From the NCBI GenBank assembly GCA_023375785.1, contig SZWC01004683.1, positions 57,237 to 121,236 of the forward strand: DNA of 64,000 bases, written 5' to 3'. This stretch comes from Penium margaritaceum. Lineage: Eukaryota; Streptophyta; Zygnematophyceae; Desmidiales; Peniaceae. The notes beneath the pieces are model-generated. The model did not search any database. It was not told where the DNA came from and saw only the letters and a program-made list of their open reading frames with translations. Made by a program: the position numbers and the translations under genes. Below, piece by piece: positions 22,259-36,175 of this stretch (positions are counted from its first letter, which is position 1; each line of letters begins with the position of its first letter).

Positions 22259-25200
22259 TGGCAATGCCTGGGCAATGCTTGGCAATGCCTGGGCGATGCC
22301 TTGCAATGCATATGCAATGCCTGGCAATTCCTGGGCAATGACTGGCAATACTATGCAATATCTTGACAATGCGTCGCAATGCCTGGGCAATGCCTAGACT
22401 ATGCCCAGCAATTGCCGGCAATGCCTGGGCAATGCCCAGCAATGCCTGGGCAATGCCTGGCAATGCTAGGCAATGCCTGAAAATTCCTAGGCAATGCTTG
22501 GCAATGCATGGAAATGCCTAGAAAATGCGTAGCAATGCCTGGCAATGCTTGGGAAATGCCTTGCAAGGCCTGGCAATGCCTTGACAATGCCCGGAAATGC
22601 CTGGGCAATGCCTGGAAATGCTTGGGCAAAGTATGGGAATGCGTGGCAATGCCTGGGCAATGCCTGGCAATGCCTGGACAATGCCTTGCAATGCTAGACA
22701 ATGCTTGGCAGAGCCTGGGCAATGCCTGGCAATGCCTGGAACTGCTTGGGCAATGACTGGCAAGCTAGGAAATGCCTGGCAATGGCTGGGCAATGCCTAT
22801 CAATGCCTATGCAATGCCACGGTGCTGCCCAAAAATACTAGGCAATGATTGGCAAAGCCTGGCAATGCCTATGCAAGACTTAACAATTCCTAGCAATGCC
22901 TGGGCAATGCCTGGCAATGCCTAGACAATGCATGGCAATGCCTGGGCTATACCTAGAAATGCTTGGACAATGCGTGGCAATGCCTGGTAATGCCTGGACA
23001 ATGCCTAGCAATGCCTGGGCAATGCCTGGAAAATTTCCCGCAATGCCTGGGGAATGCCTTGCACTGCATGGCAATGCCTGGGCAATGCCCGGCAATGCCT
23101 TGTAATGCTTGGCAATGCCTGGCAATGCCTAGGCAATGCCTACAACGCCTGGGCAATGCCTGGCAATACTAGGTAATGCCTGGCAATGCCTAGTAATGCA
23201 TAAGCAATGCATGGCAATGCCTGGCAATGCCTGGGCAATGCCTTGCAATGCTAGGCAATGCCAGGCTATGCCTGACAATGCCTGGAAATGCTTGGCAATG
23301 CATGGACAATGCCTGGCAATGCATGGCAATGCCTAGGAAATGCGTTGCAATGCCTGGACAATGCCTTGGAATCCCTGGGCTATGCCTGGCAATACCTGGC
23401 AATGCTTGGCAATGCCTCGCAATGCCTGGACAATGCCTGGCAATGCCTTGGCAATGCCTGGCAATGCTAGGCAATGCATGGGTAATGCCTGGCAATGCCT
23501 GGGAAATGCTTGGCAATGCCTGGGCGATGCCTCGCAATGCCTATGCAATGCCTGGCAATTCTTGGACAATGCCTGGCAATGCCTGGGGAATGCCTAGACT
23601 ATGCCCAGCAATGCCTGGCAATGCCTGGGCAATGTCCAACAATGCCAGGGCAATGCCTGTCAATGCTAGGCAATGCCCGAAAAATCCTAGGCAATGCCTG
23701 GCAATGCGTGGCAATGCCTAGACAACGCCTAACGATGCCTGGCAATGCCTGGGCAATGCCTTGCAAGGCCTGGCACTGCCTTGACAATGCCTTGAAATAC
23801 CTAGGAAATGCCTGGCAATGCCTAGGCAATGCATGGGAATGCCTGACAATGCCTGGACAATGCGATGTAATGCCTAGAAAATGCCTTGCAATGTTAGACA
23901 ATGCATGGTAAGGCCTGGGCAATGTCTAGCAATGCCAGGTACTGCCTGGGTAATGATTGGCAAGGCTAGGCAATGCCTGGCAATGCCTGGGTAATGCCTG
24001 GACAATGCCTGGCAATGCCTGGACAATGCCTTGCAATGCCCGGCACTACTTGGGCAATGCCTCGCAATGCCTCGGCAATGCCTGGACAATGCTTGGCAAT
24101 GCCTGGGTTATGCCTGGAAATTCTTGGACTATGCCTGGATAATGCTTTAACAATGCCTAGCAATGCCTGGCAATGCCTGGGCAATGCCTGGGCAATGCCT
24201 GGCAATGCCTGGGCAATGCCTTGCAATGCCTGGCAATGCCTGGGAAATGGCTGGCAATGCCATGTAATGCCTGGAAATTCCCGGAAATGCCAGGCAATGC
24301 GTGGTAATGCCTAAACAATGCCTGGCAATGCCTGGACAATGCCTGCAATGCCTGGATAATGCCAGGAAATGCTTGGAAATTCTTGGAAATGCCTGCGTAA
24401 AACCTAGTAATGCCTGGCAATGCCTGGCAATGCCCGGCAATGCATGGGCAATGTCTGGCAATGCTTGGCAATGCCTGGTCATGCTAGGCAATGCGTGGTA
24501 ATGCGTTGGCAATGCCTGAGAATGCCTATGCAATGCCTAGCAATGCCTGAAAATGCCTGGGCAATGCCTGATAATACCTGGACAATGCCTGGACAATGCC
24601 TAGTAATGCATGGGCTATGCCTCGCAATGCCTGGACAATGCCTGATAATTCCTGGTTATGCCTGGGCAATGCCTTGCAATGCCTGGACAATGCCTGGACA
24701 ATGCATGGACAATGCCTAGAAATAACTGGCAATGCCTGGGCAATGCCTGGAAATGCTTGGGCAATGCCTGGAATTATCAGGCCTTGCCTAGGCAATTCCT
24801 GACAATGTGTGGCAATGCTTGGCAATGCCTAGCAGTGCCTAACAATGCCTGTTCAATGCCTGGCAATGCCTGGGCAACGCCTGCAATGCCTGGGCAATGC
24901 TTGGCAATGCTAGGCAATTCCTGGCAATGATTGGCCAATGCCTAGCAATGCCTGGCAATGCCTGGGCAATGCCTGGAAATGCCTGGCAATGCCTGGGTAA
25001 TGCATGGCAATGCGTGGCAATGTTAGGAAATGCCTGGTAATGCTTGGACAATGCCTGGCCATGCTTGGGTAATGCCTGGCAATGCCTCGGCAATGCCTAG
25101 CAATGCCTGTGCAATGCTAGGCAATGCCAGGCAATGCCTAGGCAATGCCTAGGCAATGCCTGGTAATGCTAGGTACTGCCTGGCAATGCCTGGCAATGCC

Positions 25201-27889
25201 TGGGCAATACTTGGGAATGCCCGGCAACGCCAGACAATGCCTAGACAATGCCTGGAAATGCCTGGGAAATTCCTTTCAATGCTTGGGCAATGCCTGGGCA
25301 ATGCTAGGCAATGCCTGGCAATGCTAGGCAATGCCTGGGCAATAAATGGCAATGCTTGGCAATGCCCGGGCAATGCCTGGCAATGCTTGGCAATGCCTGG
25401 CAATTCCTGGCAATGCATGGTAATGCCTGGCAATGCCTGGACAATGCCTGGAAATTCCTGGACAATGCCTGCAATGCATGGGCAATGCCTGGCAATGCTA
25501 GGCAATGCGTGAAAATTCCTAGGCAATACGTGGCAATGCGTGATAATGCCAAGGCAATGCCTAGCAATGTTTGGCAATGCCTGGAAACGCCTGGTAATGC
25601 CTGGATAATGCTTGGACAATGTCCGGCAATGCCTGGGAAATGCCTAGCAATGCTAAGCAATGTTTGGCAATGCTTGGGCTATGCCGGGCAATGCCTGGTA
25701 ATGCCCAAGCAATGCCTGGTAATGCCTCTCAATGCCTGGGAAATGCCTGGCAATGCCTTGCAATTCTTGGCAATGCCTGGCAATGCCTCGGCAATGCTTG
25801 GCAATGCCTCGACAATGCTTGGCAATGCCTGGCAATGCTTCGCAATGCGTGGCAATGCCTGACAATGCCTGGGCAAAGCCTGGAAATGTTATGCAATGCC
25901 TTGCAATGCCTTGCAATGCCTGGACAATGCCTATTAATGCCTAGGCAATGCCTGGCAATGCTAGGCAATGCCTAGCAACGCTTAGACAATGCGTGGCAAT
26001 GAATATGCAATGCCTCGGAATGCCTGGCAATGCTTGGGCAATGCCTGGCAATGCCCGTCAATGTCTTGCAATGCTTGGGCTATACCTGGCGATCCCTGGA
26101 CAATGCCTGTATAATGGCTGGCAATGCTTGGCAATGCCTAGCAATGCCAGGCAATGCCTGGGCAAAGCTAGGCAATGCCTTGAAATGCCTTGCAATGCGT
26201 GGGCAATGCCTGGCAATGCCTGGACAATGCTTGGCAATGTTTGGGTAATGCCTGCAATGCCCGGGCAATGCATGGAAATTCTAGGAAATGCGTGGCTATG
26301 CGTGGGCAATGCCTGGCAATGCCTGGGCAATGCGTGGTAATGCCTGGCAACGCCTGGGCTATGCCTGGCAATTCCTGGCAATGCATGGCAATGCCTAGGC
26401 AATGCCTGCAATGCCTGGAAGTGCCTAGAGAATGCTTGGTTATGCTAGGCAATGCATGGCAATGCCTGGAAATGCCTGGGCAATGCTTGGCAATGCCTGA
26501 AGATGCCTTACAATACCTGGACAATGCGTGGGCAATGCCTGGCAATGCCAGGGCAATGCCTGGCAATGCCTGGGCAATGCATGGCAATGCATGGCAATGC
26601 TTGGGCAATGCCTGGAAATGATTGGCAATGCCTGGCAATGCCTGGATAATGCCTGGCAACGCCAGGAAAATGCATGGAAATACCTGGATAATGCCTGGTA
26701 ATGCTAAGCAATGCCTCGCAATGCCTGGAAATGCCTTGCAATGCCTTGGCAATGCCTGGCAATGCTTGGCAATTCTTAGCAATGCCTAGCAATGCGTGGT
26801 AATGCATGGCAATGCCTAGGCAATGTCCGGCAATGCCTGGGCAATGCTTGGTAATGCTTGGGCAATGCTTGGCAATGCCTGGCAATGCCTGGCAATGCCT
26901 AACAATTCCTAGCAATGCCTCGCATTGCCTGGCAATGCTATGCAATGCCTAGCAATGCCTGGCAATGCCGGGACAATGCCTATTGATGCCTATGCAATGC
27001 TCGGGCGAAGCCTGGAAATGCTACGCAATGCCCGAGTTTGCCGGGGCAATGCCTTGCAATGCCTATGAAATGCCTAACAATGCTTGGCAATGCCTGGGCA
27101 ATGCCTGGCAATGCCGGGCAATGCCTAGACAATGCCTGGAAATGCCTGGGCTATACCTGGAAATGCTTGGACAATGCCTGGAAAAGCATGGTAATGCATG
27201 GGCAATGCCTGGACTTTGCCTAGCAATGCCTGGACAATGCTTGACAATGCCTTGCGGTGCATGGGCAATGCCTGGCCATGCCTAGTAATGCCTGGACAAT
27301 GCCTGGCAATGCCTACACAATGCCTGCTATGCCTGGGCAATGCCTGGCAATGCTAGGCAATGCCTGGCAATGCTAGGCAATGCCTGGCAATGCCTGGGCA
27401 ATGCCTGGCAATGCGTGGCCAATGCCTAGCAATGCCTGCCAATGCCTGGGCAATGCCTGGCAATGCCTGGGGAATGCCTGGCAATGCTTGGGGAATGCTT
27501 GGGCAATGCTTGGCAATGCCTGGCAATGCTTGGCAATGCTTGGCAATGCCTGGCAATGCTTGGACATTGCCTGGCAATGCTATGCAATGTCTGGCAATGC
27601 CTGGGCAATGCCTATCAATGCCTATGCAATTCCTAGCAATGCCTGGCAATGCCTTGGCAATGCCTAGCAATGCCTGGCAATGTCTGGCGATGCCTTGACA
27701 ATGCCTTCCAATGCCTGGGCTATGCCTGGCAATGCCTGGACAATGCCTGGATAATACGTGGCAATGCCTGGGCAATGCGTGGCAATGCCCGGCCATGCTC
27801 AGGCAATGCCTGGTCAATGCGTGGCAATGCCAGGCAATGCCTGGGCAATGCCTGGCTATGGGTGGAAATGCCTGGACAATGCCTAGCAA

Positions 27890-30830
27890 TGCCTGTATAA
27901 TGCCTTGTAATGCCTGGGCAATGCCTGCAATGCCTGGGCAATGCTTGGCAATAGTAGGCAATGCCTGGCAATGCTTGGCAATGCCTGTGCAATGCCTGGA
28001 AATGCCTGGCAATGTGTGGGCAATGCCTGGCAATGCCCGGAAATGCGTGGCAATGCCTGGCAATGCCTGGCAATGCTTGGGCAATGCCTAGCAATACGTG
28101 GCAATGCCTAGACAATGTCTGGCAATGCCTCGCAATGCTCGGGTAATGCCTAGTTATGCCTGGGCAATGTCTGGGAATGCATGGCAATGCCTGGCAACGC
28201 CTTGAAAATCCCTAGCAATGCCTGGACCATGCCTGGCAATGCCTGGGCCATGCTTGGCAATGCCCGACAATTCCTGGGTAATGCCTAGCAGTGCCTGTGT
28301 AATGCCTTGCAATGCTAGGCAATGCTAGGCTATGCCTGGGCAATGCCTGGCAATGACTGGCAATACGTGAACAATGCCTGGCAATGCCTGGCAATTCCTA
28401 GGAAATGCCTTGCAATGCCTGGACTATGCCTGGCAATGCCTGGACAATGCCTGGCAATGCCAGGGCAATGCTTGGCAATGCCTGGCAATGCCTCGACAAT
28501 GCCTGGAAATGCCTGTGCAATGCCTGGCAATGCTAGGCAATGCCTAGGAAATTCCTGGTAATGCCTTGGCAATGCCTGGAAAATTCATGGCAATGTCTGG
28601 GCAATTCTTGGCAATGCCTTGCAATTCCTAGGCAATGCCTGGCCATGCCTGGCAATGCCTGGACAATGCTTGCCAATGCCTAGACAATGCCTGCAATGCC
28701 TGGGAAATGCCTGGCAATGCTAGGCAATGCCTGGCAATGCCAGCACAATGCCTGGCAATGCCTAGCAATGCGTGGCAATGCTTGGATAATGCCTGGCAAT
28801 GCCTGGACAATGCCTGGCAATGCTATGCAATTCCTTGCAATTCCTGGACAATGCCTGGCAATGCTAGGCAATGCCTGGACAATGCGTGGCAATGCCTGGC
28901 AATGCCTAGACAATGCCCGGCAAGCTTGGCAATGCCTGGGGAATGCCTGGGCAATGCCTAGCAATGCCTGGGCAATGCTTGAGCCATGCCTGGCAATACT
29001 AGGCAATGCCTGGCAATTCCTGGGAAATGCCTGGCAATGCCTGGCAATGCCTAGACAATGCCTAGCAATGCCTGGCAATTCTTGGACAATGCCTGGCAAG
29101 GCCTGGAATGCTTGGTAATTTCTAGGCAATGCCTGGAAATGCCTGGGCAATGCGTGGGAATGCCTGGCAATGCCTGGGTAATGCCTGGAAATGTCTCGCA
29201 ATGTCTGGCAATGCTTGGCAATGCTTGGCAATGCCTTGGCAATGCCTTCTAACGCCTGGCAATGCCTAGGCAATGCGTGGAAATGCTAGGCAATGCCTGG
29301 GCAATGCCTGGGAATTCTTGGCAAAGAGAGGGCAATGCCTGGCTATGCCTGGCAATGCTTGGACAATGCCCAGCAATGCCTGAGCAATGTCTGGCAATGC
29401 CTGGCAATTCCTGGGCAATGCGTGGCAATACTTGGCAATGCCTAACAATGCCTGGGCAGTGCCTGGCAATTCTTGGCAATGCCTGGCAATGCGTGGACAT
29501 TGCCTGGCAATGCTATGCAATGTCTGGAAATGCCTATCAATGCCTATGCAATGCCTAGCAATGCCTTGCAATGCCTCGGCAATGCCTGGCAATGCCTGGC
29601 AATGTCTGGCAATGCCTTGACAATGCCCGCCAATGCCTAAGCTATGCCTGGCAATGCCTTGACACTGCCCGGGCAATACGTGGCAATGCCTGGGCAATGC
29701 GTGGACAATGCTTGGTCATGCTCACGCAATGCCTGGTCAATGCTTGGCAATGCCAGGCAATGCCTGGCTATGCGTGGCAATGCCTGGACAATGCCTGGCA
29801 ATGCTTGGCAATGACTGGCAATGCCTGCATAATGCCTTGTAATGCTTGGGCAATGCCTGCAATGCCTGGGCAATGCTTGGAAATGCTAGGCAGTGCCTGG
29901 CAATGCCTGTGCAATGCCTGGAAATGCCTGGCAATGTCTGGGTGATGCCTGGCAATGCCCGGCAATGCGTGGCAATGCCTGACAATGCTTGGCAATGCTT
30001 CGGTAATGCCTGGCAATATGTGGCAATGCCTAGACAATGCCTGGCAATGCCTCGCAATGCTCAGGTAATGCCTAGCAATGCCTGGGCAATGCCTGGTTAT
30101 GCCTGGCAATGCCTGACAACGCCTTGACAATGCCTAGCAATGCCTTGGCCATGCATGGCAACGCCTGGCAATTCCTGGGCAATGCCTAGCAGTGCCTGGG
30201 TTATCCCTTGCAATGCTAGGCAATGATTGGCAATACGTGGACAGTGCCTGGCAATGCCTGGAAATGCTTAGGAAATGCCTGGAAATGCCTGGTAATGCTT
30301 GGACAGTGCCTGGCAATGCCAGGGCAATGCTTGGCAATGCCTGGCAATGCATCGGCAATGCCCAGCAATGCCTGGAAAATGCCTTGCAATGCTAGGCAAT
30401 GCCTGAGAAATGCCTGGTAATGCCTGGGCAATGCCTGGACAATGCCTAGCAATATCTGGGCAATGCTTGGCAATGCCTTGCAATGCCTGGACAATGCCTG
30501 GCCATGCCTAGCAATTCCCAGACCTGCCTGCCAATGCCTAGACAATGCTTGCAATGCCTGGGCAATGCCTGGCAATGCTAGGCAATGCCTGCGCAATGCC
30601 TTGCAATGCCTAGTAATGCTTGGCAATGCCTGGGTGATGCCTGGCAATGCCTGGGTGATGCTTGGCAATGCTATGCAATTCCTGGCAATACCTGGACAAT
30701 GCATGGCAATGCTAGGCAATGCCTGGAAAATGCCTGGCAATGCTTGGACAATGCCTGAAAATGCCTAGACAATGCCCGGCAAGCTTGGCAATGCCTGGGC
30801 AATGCCTGGACAATGCCTAGCAATGCCTGG
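27890..30830. repeat. Higher-order repeat of about 1.85-1.93 kb in block 3
   Basis: The variant CCCGGCAAGCTTGGCAATG with its HindIII site occurs at AAGCTT 28922 and 30781 (1859 bp apart). TGCTATGCAATT occurs at 28821 and 30669 (1848 bp). A variant cluster ATAATGCCTTGTAATGC lies near 27897 and 29830 (about 1.93 kb). The order of variants between markers is kept. Confidence 0.75.
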
Positions 30831-32525
30831 GCAATGCCTAGCAATGCTAGGCAATGCCTGAGCAATGCCTGGCAATACTAGGCAATGCCTGGCAATTCCT
30901 GGGCAATGCCTGGCAATGCCTGGACAATGCCTAGCAATGCCTGGCAATGCTTGGACAATGCCTGGCAAGGCCTGGCAATGCATTGACAATGCTTGGTAAT
31001 TCCTAGGCAATGCTTCGGAATGCCTGGGCAATGCGTGGGAATGCCTGGCAATGCCTGGATAATGCCTGGCAATGCATGGACAATGCCTTGCAATGCTAGA
31101 CAATGCCTGGGCAATGCCTGGCAATGTCTGGCACTGCCTGGACAATGATTGGCAATGCTAGGCAATGCCTGGCAATGCCTAGGCAATGCTTGGACAATGC
31201 CTTGCAATGCCTGGCACTGCCTGGGCAATGCCTGACAATGCCTGGCAACGCCTGGGCAATGCCTAGCAATACTTGGCAATGCCTGGGCAATGCCTGGTAA
31301 TGCCTAGACCATGCCTAGAAACACTTGGACAATGCCTGGCAATGCCTGGAAATGCTAGGCCTGGCAATGCCCGGGCAATGCCTGGCAATGCCTGGGCAAT
31401 GCTTGGAAATTCTTGGCCGTGTCTGGGCAATGCCTGGCAATGCTTGACAATGCTTGGCAATGCCTGGACAACGACTGGCAATTCCTGACAATGCCTCGCA
31501 ATGCCTGGCAATGCCTGGAAAATGCCTGGCAATTCCTGGGCAATGCTTGGCAATGCCTGGACAATGCCTGGCAATGCCTAGCAATGCCTGGACAATGCTT
31601 GGTAATGCCTGGGCAATGCCTGGCTATGCCTGGAGAATGCCTTGGCAATGCCTGGAAATGCCTAGCAATGTGTGGGCAATGCCTGGCAATGCCTGGGCAA
31701 TGCCTCACAATGCGTAACAATGCGTGGCGCTGCGTGGCAATGCGTGGGAAATCCTCGGCAATGCCTGACAAGGCCTGGCAATGCTAGGCAATGCCTGGCA
31801 ACGCCTGGACAATGCCTAGCAACGCCTGGGCAATGCCTAGCAATGCCTATGCAATGCCTAGCAATGTCTAGGAAATGCCTGGCAATCCTTGGGCTATGCG
31901 TGGCAATGCCTAGGCAATGCCTGGAAATGCCTGGTAATGCCTGGGCAATGCCTGAGCAATGCCTAGCAATGCCTGGGAAATGCATGGACAATGCCTGGCA
32001 ATGTCTGGAAAACGCCTGGCACTGCCTGGGCAATGCCTAGCAATGACTGGGCAATGCCTGGAAATGCCTGGGCAATGCTTGGCAATGCTTGGCAATGCAT
32101 GGGTGATGCCTGGCAATGCTTGGAAATGCCTGGGCAATGCGTGGCAATGCTAGGCAATGCCTGGCAATGCTTGACGATGCCTGGAAATGCCTGGGCAATG
32201 CCTCGCAATGCCTGGCAATGCCTGGACAATGCCTGGAAATGTTTGGACAATGCTTGGTAATGCTATGCAATGCCTGGCGATGCTTGGGCAATGCCTGAAA
32301 ATGCCTGGGCAATGCTTGGCAATGCCTGGCAGTGCGTGGGCAATGCCTGGCAATACCTGATAATGACTGGCAATGCCTGGCAATGCTTGGGCAATGCCTG
32401 GCAAAGCATTGGCAATGCCTGGCAATGCTAGGCAATGCCTGGAAATTCCTGAGCAATGCCTGGCAATGCCTACACAATGCCTAGCAATGCCTGGCAATGC
32501 GTGGGCAATGCCTGGCAATGCAGGA

Positions 32526-32715
32526 AACTGCCTATGTCCTTCCCCCCTCCTCCGATGCAAGATCAAACGGTACTTATGGGAAGATCTCGTCATCAGTATG
32601 CTACGCTCCAGATTTCAGCTCAATCCAACGGCTGTATTGGAAGCCAAGGCCAAGAAAAGAAAGTGGCATACCTTCTGCTACAACTGGCAACCAAAAGTAG
32701 CATAGTTTATGTCTA
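32526..32715. other. Unique island between minisatellite and 191-bp satellite
   Basis: About 190 bp belonging to neither repeat. It contains a C-rich run (CCTTCCCCCCTCCTCCGATG) and then mixed sequence around AAGATCTCGTCATCAGTATG. Short open frames cross it on the plus strand, but none has a recognised domain. It could be ancestral single-copy DNA or a remnant of an element. Confidence 0.6.
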
Positions 32716-33064
32716 ACTGCTGCTCATGGTCAGTAACATATTCCTACTTTGGTTGGTCATTGTGCATGGTAGCCACACGGTGCCACTACTTAAAAGGGCT
32801 TTGTACTTTCTACTCAATAACAATTATTTGCAAACCTTTGTTTCCCCCTCTCACCATTTGTGAACCGTATTATGAGTTGTCAAAGTTGACCACGCATAGT
32901 GAAATTCATTGGCCAGGGTTAGTGACATATGCCAACTGAGGTTGGTCATTGTGCATGGTAGCCACACCCTGCCAGTACTAATTGAAGGTCTTTGTACTTG
33001 TTAGTCTATAACTAGTATTCCCCAACCATTGTTTCCCCCTCGGACCATTTGTGACTCGTATTAT

Positions 33065-35308
33065 GGGTTGTCAACATTCACCACACATAGTGAGATTCTT
33101 AGGTCATTGGCAGTGACATATGCCTACTTTGGTTGGTCATTGTGCGTGGTAGCCACATCGTGCCACTACTTATTAAAGGTATTTGCACTTGCTAATCAAT
33201 AACTAGTATTTACAAACCATTGTCTTCCCCTTTGACCATTTGTGACTCGTATTATGAGTTGTCAACGTTGACCACACATAGTGAAATTCTTTGGTCATGG
33301 TCAGTGACATATGCTGACTTTGGTTGGTCATTGTGCATGGTAGCCACACCGTCCCACTACTTATTGAAGTTCTTTGTACTTGCTGGACCATAACCATTAT
33401 TCCCAAACCATTGCTTCCCATCTGGCCATTTGTGACTCGTGTTAGGAGTTGTCAACGTTGACCACACATAGTGAAATTCTCTGCTCATGGTCAGTGACAT
33501 ATGCCTACTTTGGTTGGTCATTGTGCATGGTAGCCACACCGTGCCACTGCTTATTGAAGCTCTTTGTAATTGCTAGTCAACAACTAGTATTCCCAAACCA
33601 TTGTTACCCCCTCTGACCATTTGTGACTTGTATTATGAGTTGTCAACGTCGACCACACATAGTGAAATTCTTTTGTCATGGTCAGTGACATATGCCTACT
33701 TTGGTTGGTCATTGTGTATGGTAGCCACACCGTGCCACTACTTATTGAAAGGCCTTTGTACTATCTAGTTGATGACTAGTATTCCAAAACCATTGTTTCC
33801 CCCTCTTAACATTTGTGACTCATATTATGAGTTGTCAACGTTGACCACACATGGTGAAATTCTTTGGTCATGGTCAGTGACATATGCCTACCTCAATTGG
33901 TCTTTATGGATGGTAGCCACACCGTGCCAGTACTTATTAAAGGTTCTTGTACTTGCTAGTTTATTAACTATTGGTCCCAAATCATTGTTTCTCCCTCTCA
34001 CCATTTGTGACTCGTATTATAAGTTGTCAACGTTGACCACACATAGTGAAATGTTTTGGTCATGGTCAGTGACATGTGCCTACTTTTGTTGGTCATTGTG
34101 CATGGTAGCAGCACCGTGCCACTATTTTTTGAAGGAATTTGTACTTGCTAGTCGATAACTAGAATTAACAGACCATTGTTTCCTCCGCTGACCATTTGTG
34201 ACTCATATTTTGAGTTGTCAACGTTGACCACACATAGTGAAATTCTTTGGTCATGGTCAGTGACATATCCCTACTTTGGTTGGTCATTGTGCATGGTAGC
34301 CACACTGTGCCACTACTAATTAAAGGTGTTTGTACTTGCTAGTCAATAACCAGTATTCCCGTACCATTGTTTCCCCCTCTGACCATTCGCGACTCGTATC
34401 ATGAGTTGTCAACGTTGACCACACATACTGAAATACTTTGGCCGTGGTCAGTGACACATGCCTATTTGGTTGGTCAGAGTGCAGAGTAGCCACACCGTGC
34501 CACCACCTATTACAGCGTTTTGTGCTGACCATTTTTGACCCGTATTAGGAGTCATTAATGTTAACTACACATAGTGAAATTCTGTAGTCATGGTCAGTGG
34601 CACATGCCTACTTTGGTTGGTAATTGTGCATGGTAGCCACAACGTGCCACTGCTTATTCAAGGTCTTTGTACTTGCTAGTCGATAACTAGTATTCCAAAA
34701 CCATTGTTTTCCCCTCTGATCATTTGTGACCCATATGATGAGTTGTCAACGTTGAGCACACAGTGAAATTCGTTGGTCATGGTCAGTGACATATGTCTAC
34801 TTTAGTTGGTCATTGTGCATGGTAGCTACACCATGCCAGTACTAATTGAAGGTCTTTATACTTGTTAGTCTATAACTAGTATCCCCAAACCAATTTTTCC
34901 CCCTCAGACCATTTGTGACTCGTATTATGGGTTGTCAACGTTCACCACACATAGTGAAATTCTTAGGTCATGGGTAGTGACATATGCCTACTTTGGTTGG
35001 TAATTGTGCATGGTAGCCACATCGTGCCACTACGTATTGAAGGTATTTGTACTTGCTAGTTGATAAGTAGTATTCCCAAACCATTGTCTGCCCCTTTGAC
35101 CATTTGTGACTCGTATTATGAGTTGTCAAGGTCTACCACACATAGTGAAATTCTTTGGTCATGATCAGTGACATATGCTGACTTTGGTTGGTCATTGTGC
35201 ATGGTAGCCACACCTTCCCACTACTTATTGAAGGTCTTTGTACTTGCTAGTTGATAACTATTATAGCCAAACCATTGTTTCCCCCTATGACCATTTGTGA
35301 ATCGTATT
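33065..35308. repeat. 1864-bp higher-order repeat of the 191-bp satellite
   Basis: Three monomer-specific variants recur in order at exactly the same spacing: GGGTTGTCAAC at 33065 and 34929, ATGCTGACTTTGG at 33311 and 35175, AGGAGTTGTC at 33444 and 35308, each 1864 bp apart. That is just under ten monomers. The same variant order is partly seen again near 52741-52872. Confidence 0.82.
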
Positions 35309-36175
35309 AGGAGTTGTCGACGTTGACCATACATAGTGAAATTCTCTGCTCATGGTCAGTGATATATGCCTACTTTTGTTGGTCATTGTGCATAGTAGCC
35401 ACACCGTCCCACTGCGTATTGAAGCTCTTTGTACTTGCTAGTCAATAACTAGTATTTCCAAACCATTGTCTCCCCCTGTGACCATTTGTTACTTGTGTTA
35501 TGAGTTGTCAACGTCAACCACACAGTGAAATTCTTTGGTCATGGTCAGTGACATATGCCTAGTTTGGTTGGTCATTGTGTATGGTAGCCACACCGTGCTA
35601 CTACTTATTAAAGGTCTTTGTACTTGCTAGTCAATGACTAGTATTCCGAAACCATTGTTTTCCCCTCTGACCATTTGTTACTCATATTTTGAGCTGTCAA
35701 CGTTGACCACACATGGTGAAATTCTTTGGTCATGATCAGTGACATATCCCCACTTTGGTTGGTCATTGTGCATGGTATCCACACCGTGCAACTACTAATT
35801 AAAGGTGTTTGTACTTGCTAGTCAATAACTAGTATTCCCATACCATTGTTTCCCCCTCTGACCATTCGTGATTCGTATCATGAGTTATCAACGTTGACCA
35901 CACATACTGAAATTCTTCGGCCGTGGTCAGTGACACATGCCTATTTGGTTGGTCGTTGTGCAGAGTAGCCACACTCTGCCACCACTTATTACAGAGTTTT
36001 GTGCTTGCTAGTCAATAACTAGTATTTGCAAACCATTGTTTCCCCCTCCGACCATTTGTGACTCATATTATGAGCTGTCAACGTTGACCACACATAGTGA
36101 AATTCTTTGGTCATGGTCAGTGACATATGCCTACTTTGGTTGGTCATTGTGCATGGTAGCCACACCGTACCACTA

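Larger units (their letters stand above)
15023..32525. repeat. 10/11-bp minisatellite, block 3 (17.5 kb)
   Basis: The longest minisatellite block, with the same unit as blocks 1 and 2. It contains higher-order repeats (listed separately) and only small interruptions, such as ACGGTGCTGCCCAAAAATAC near 22818. It ends at 32525, where GCAATGCAGGAAACTGCC gives way to unique sequence. I see no gene, RNA gene or mobile element in it. Confidence 0.97.

Noticed and set aside
1-32525. Hundreds of open frames with Met-Pro-Gly-Asn-Ala-Trp or His-Cys-Pro-Gly-Ile-Ala patterns as a repeat-protein family
   Set aside because: They follow mechanically from a stop-poor 10/11-bp unit, occur in several frames and both strands at once, and have no start context or non-repeat domain.
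28821-35308. A common 1.86-kb period shared by the minisatellite and the 191-bp satellite
   Set aside because: The minisatellite values vary (1848, 1859, about 1930) while the satellite is exactly 1864; the closeness is probably coincidence.
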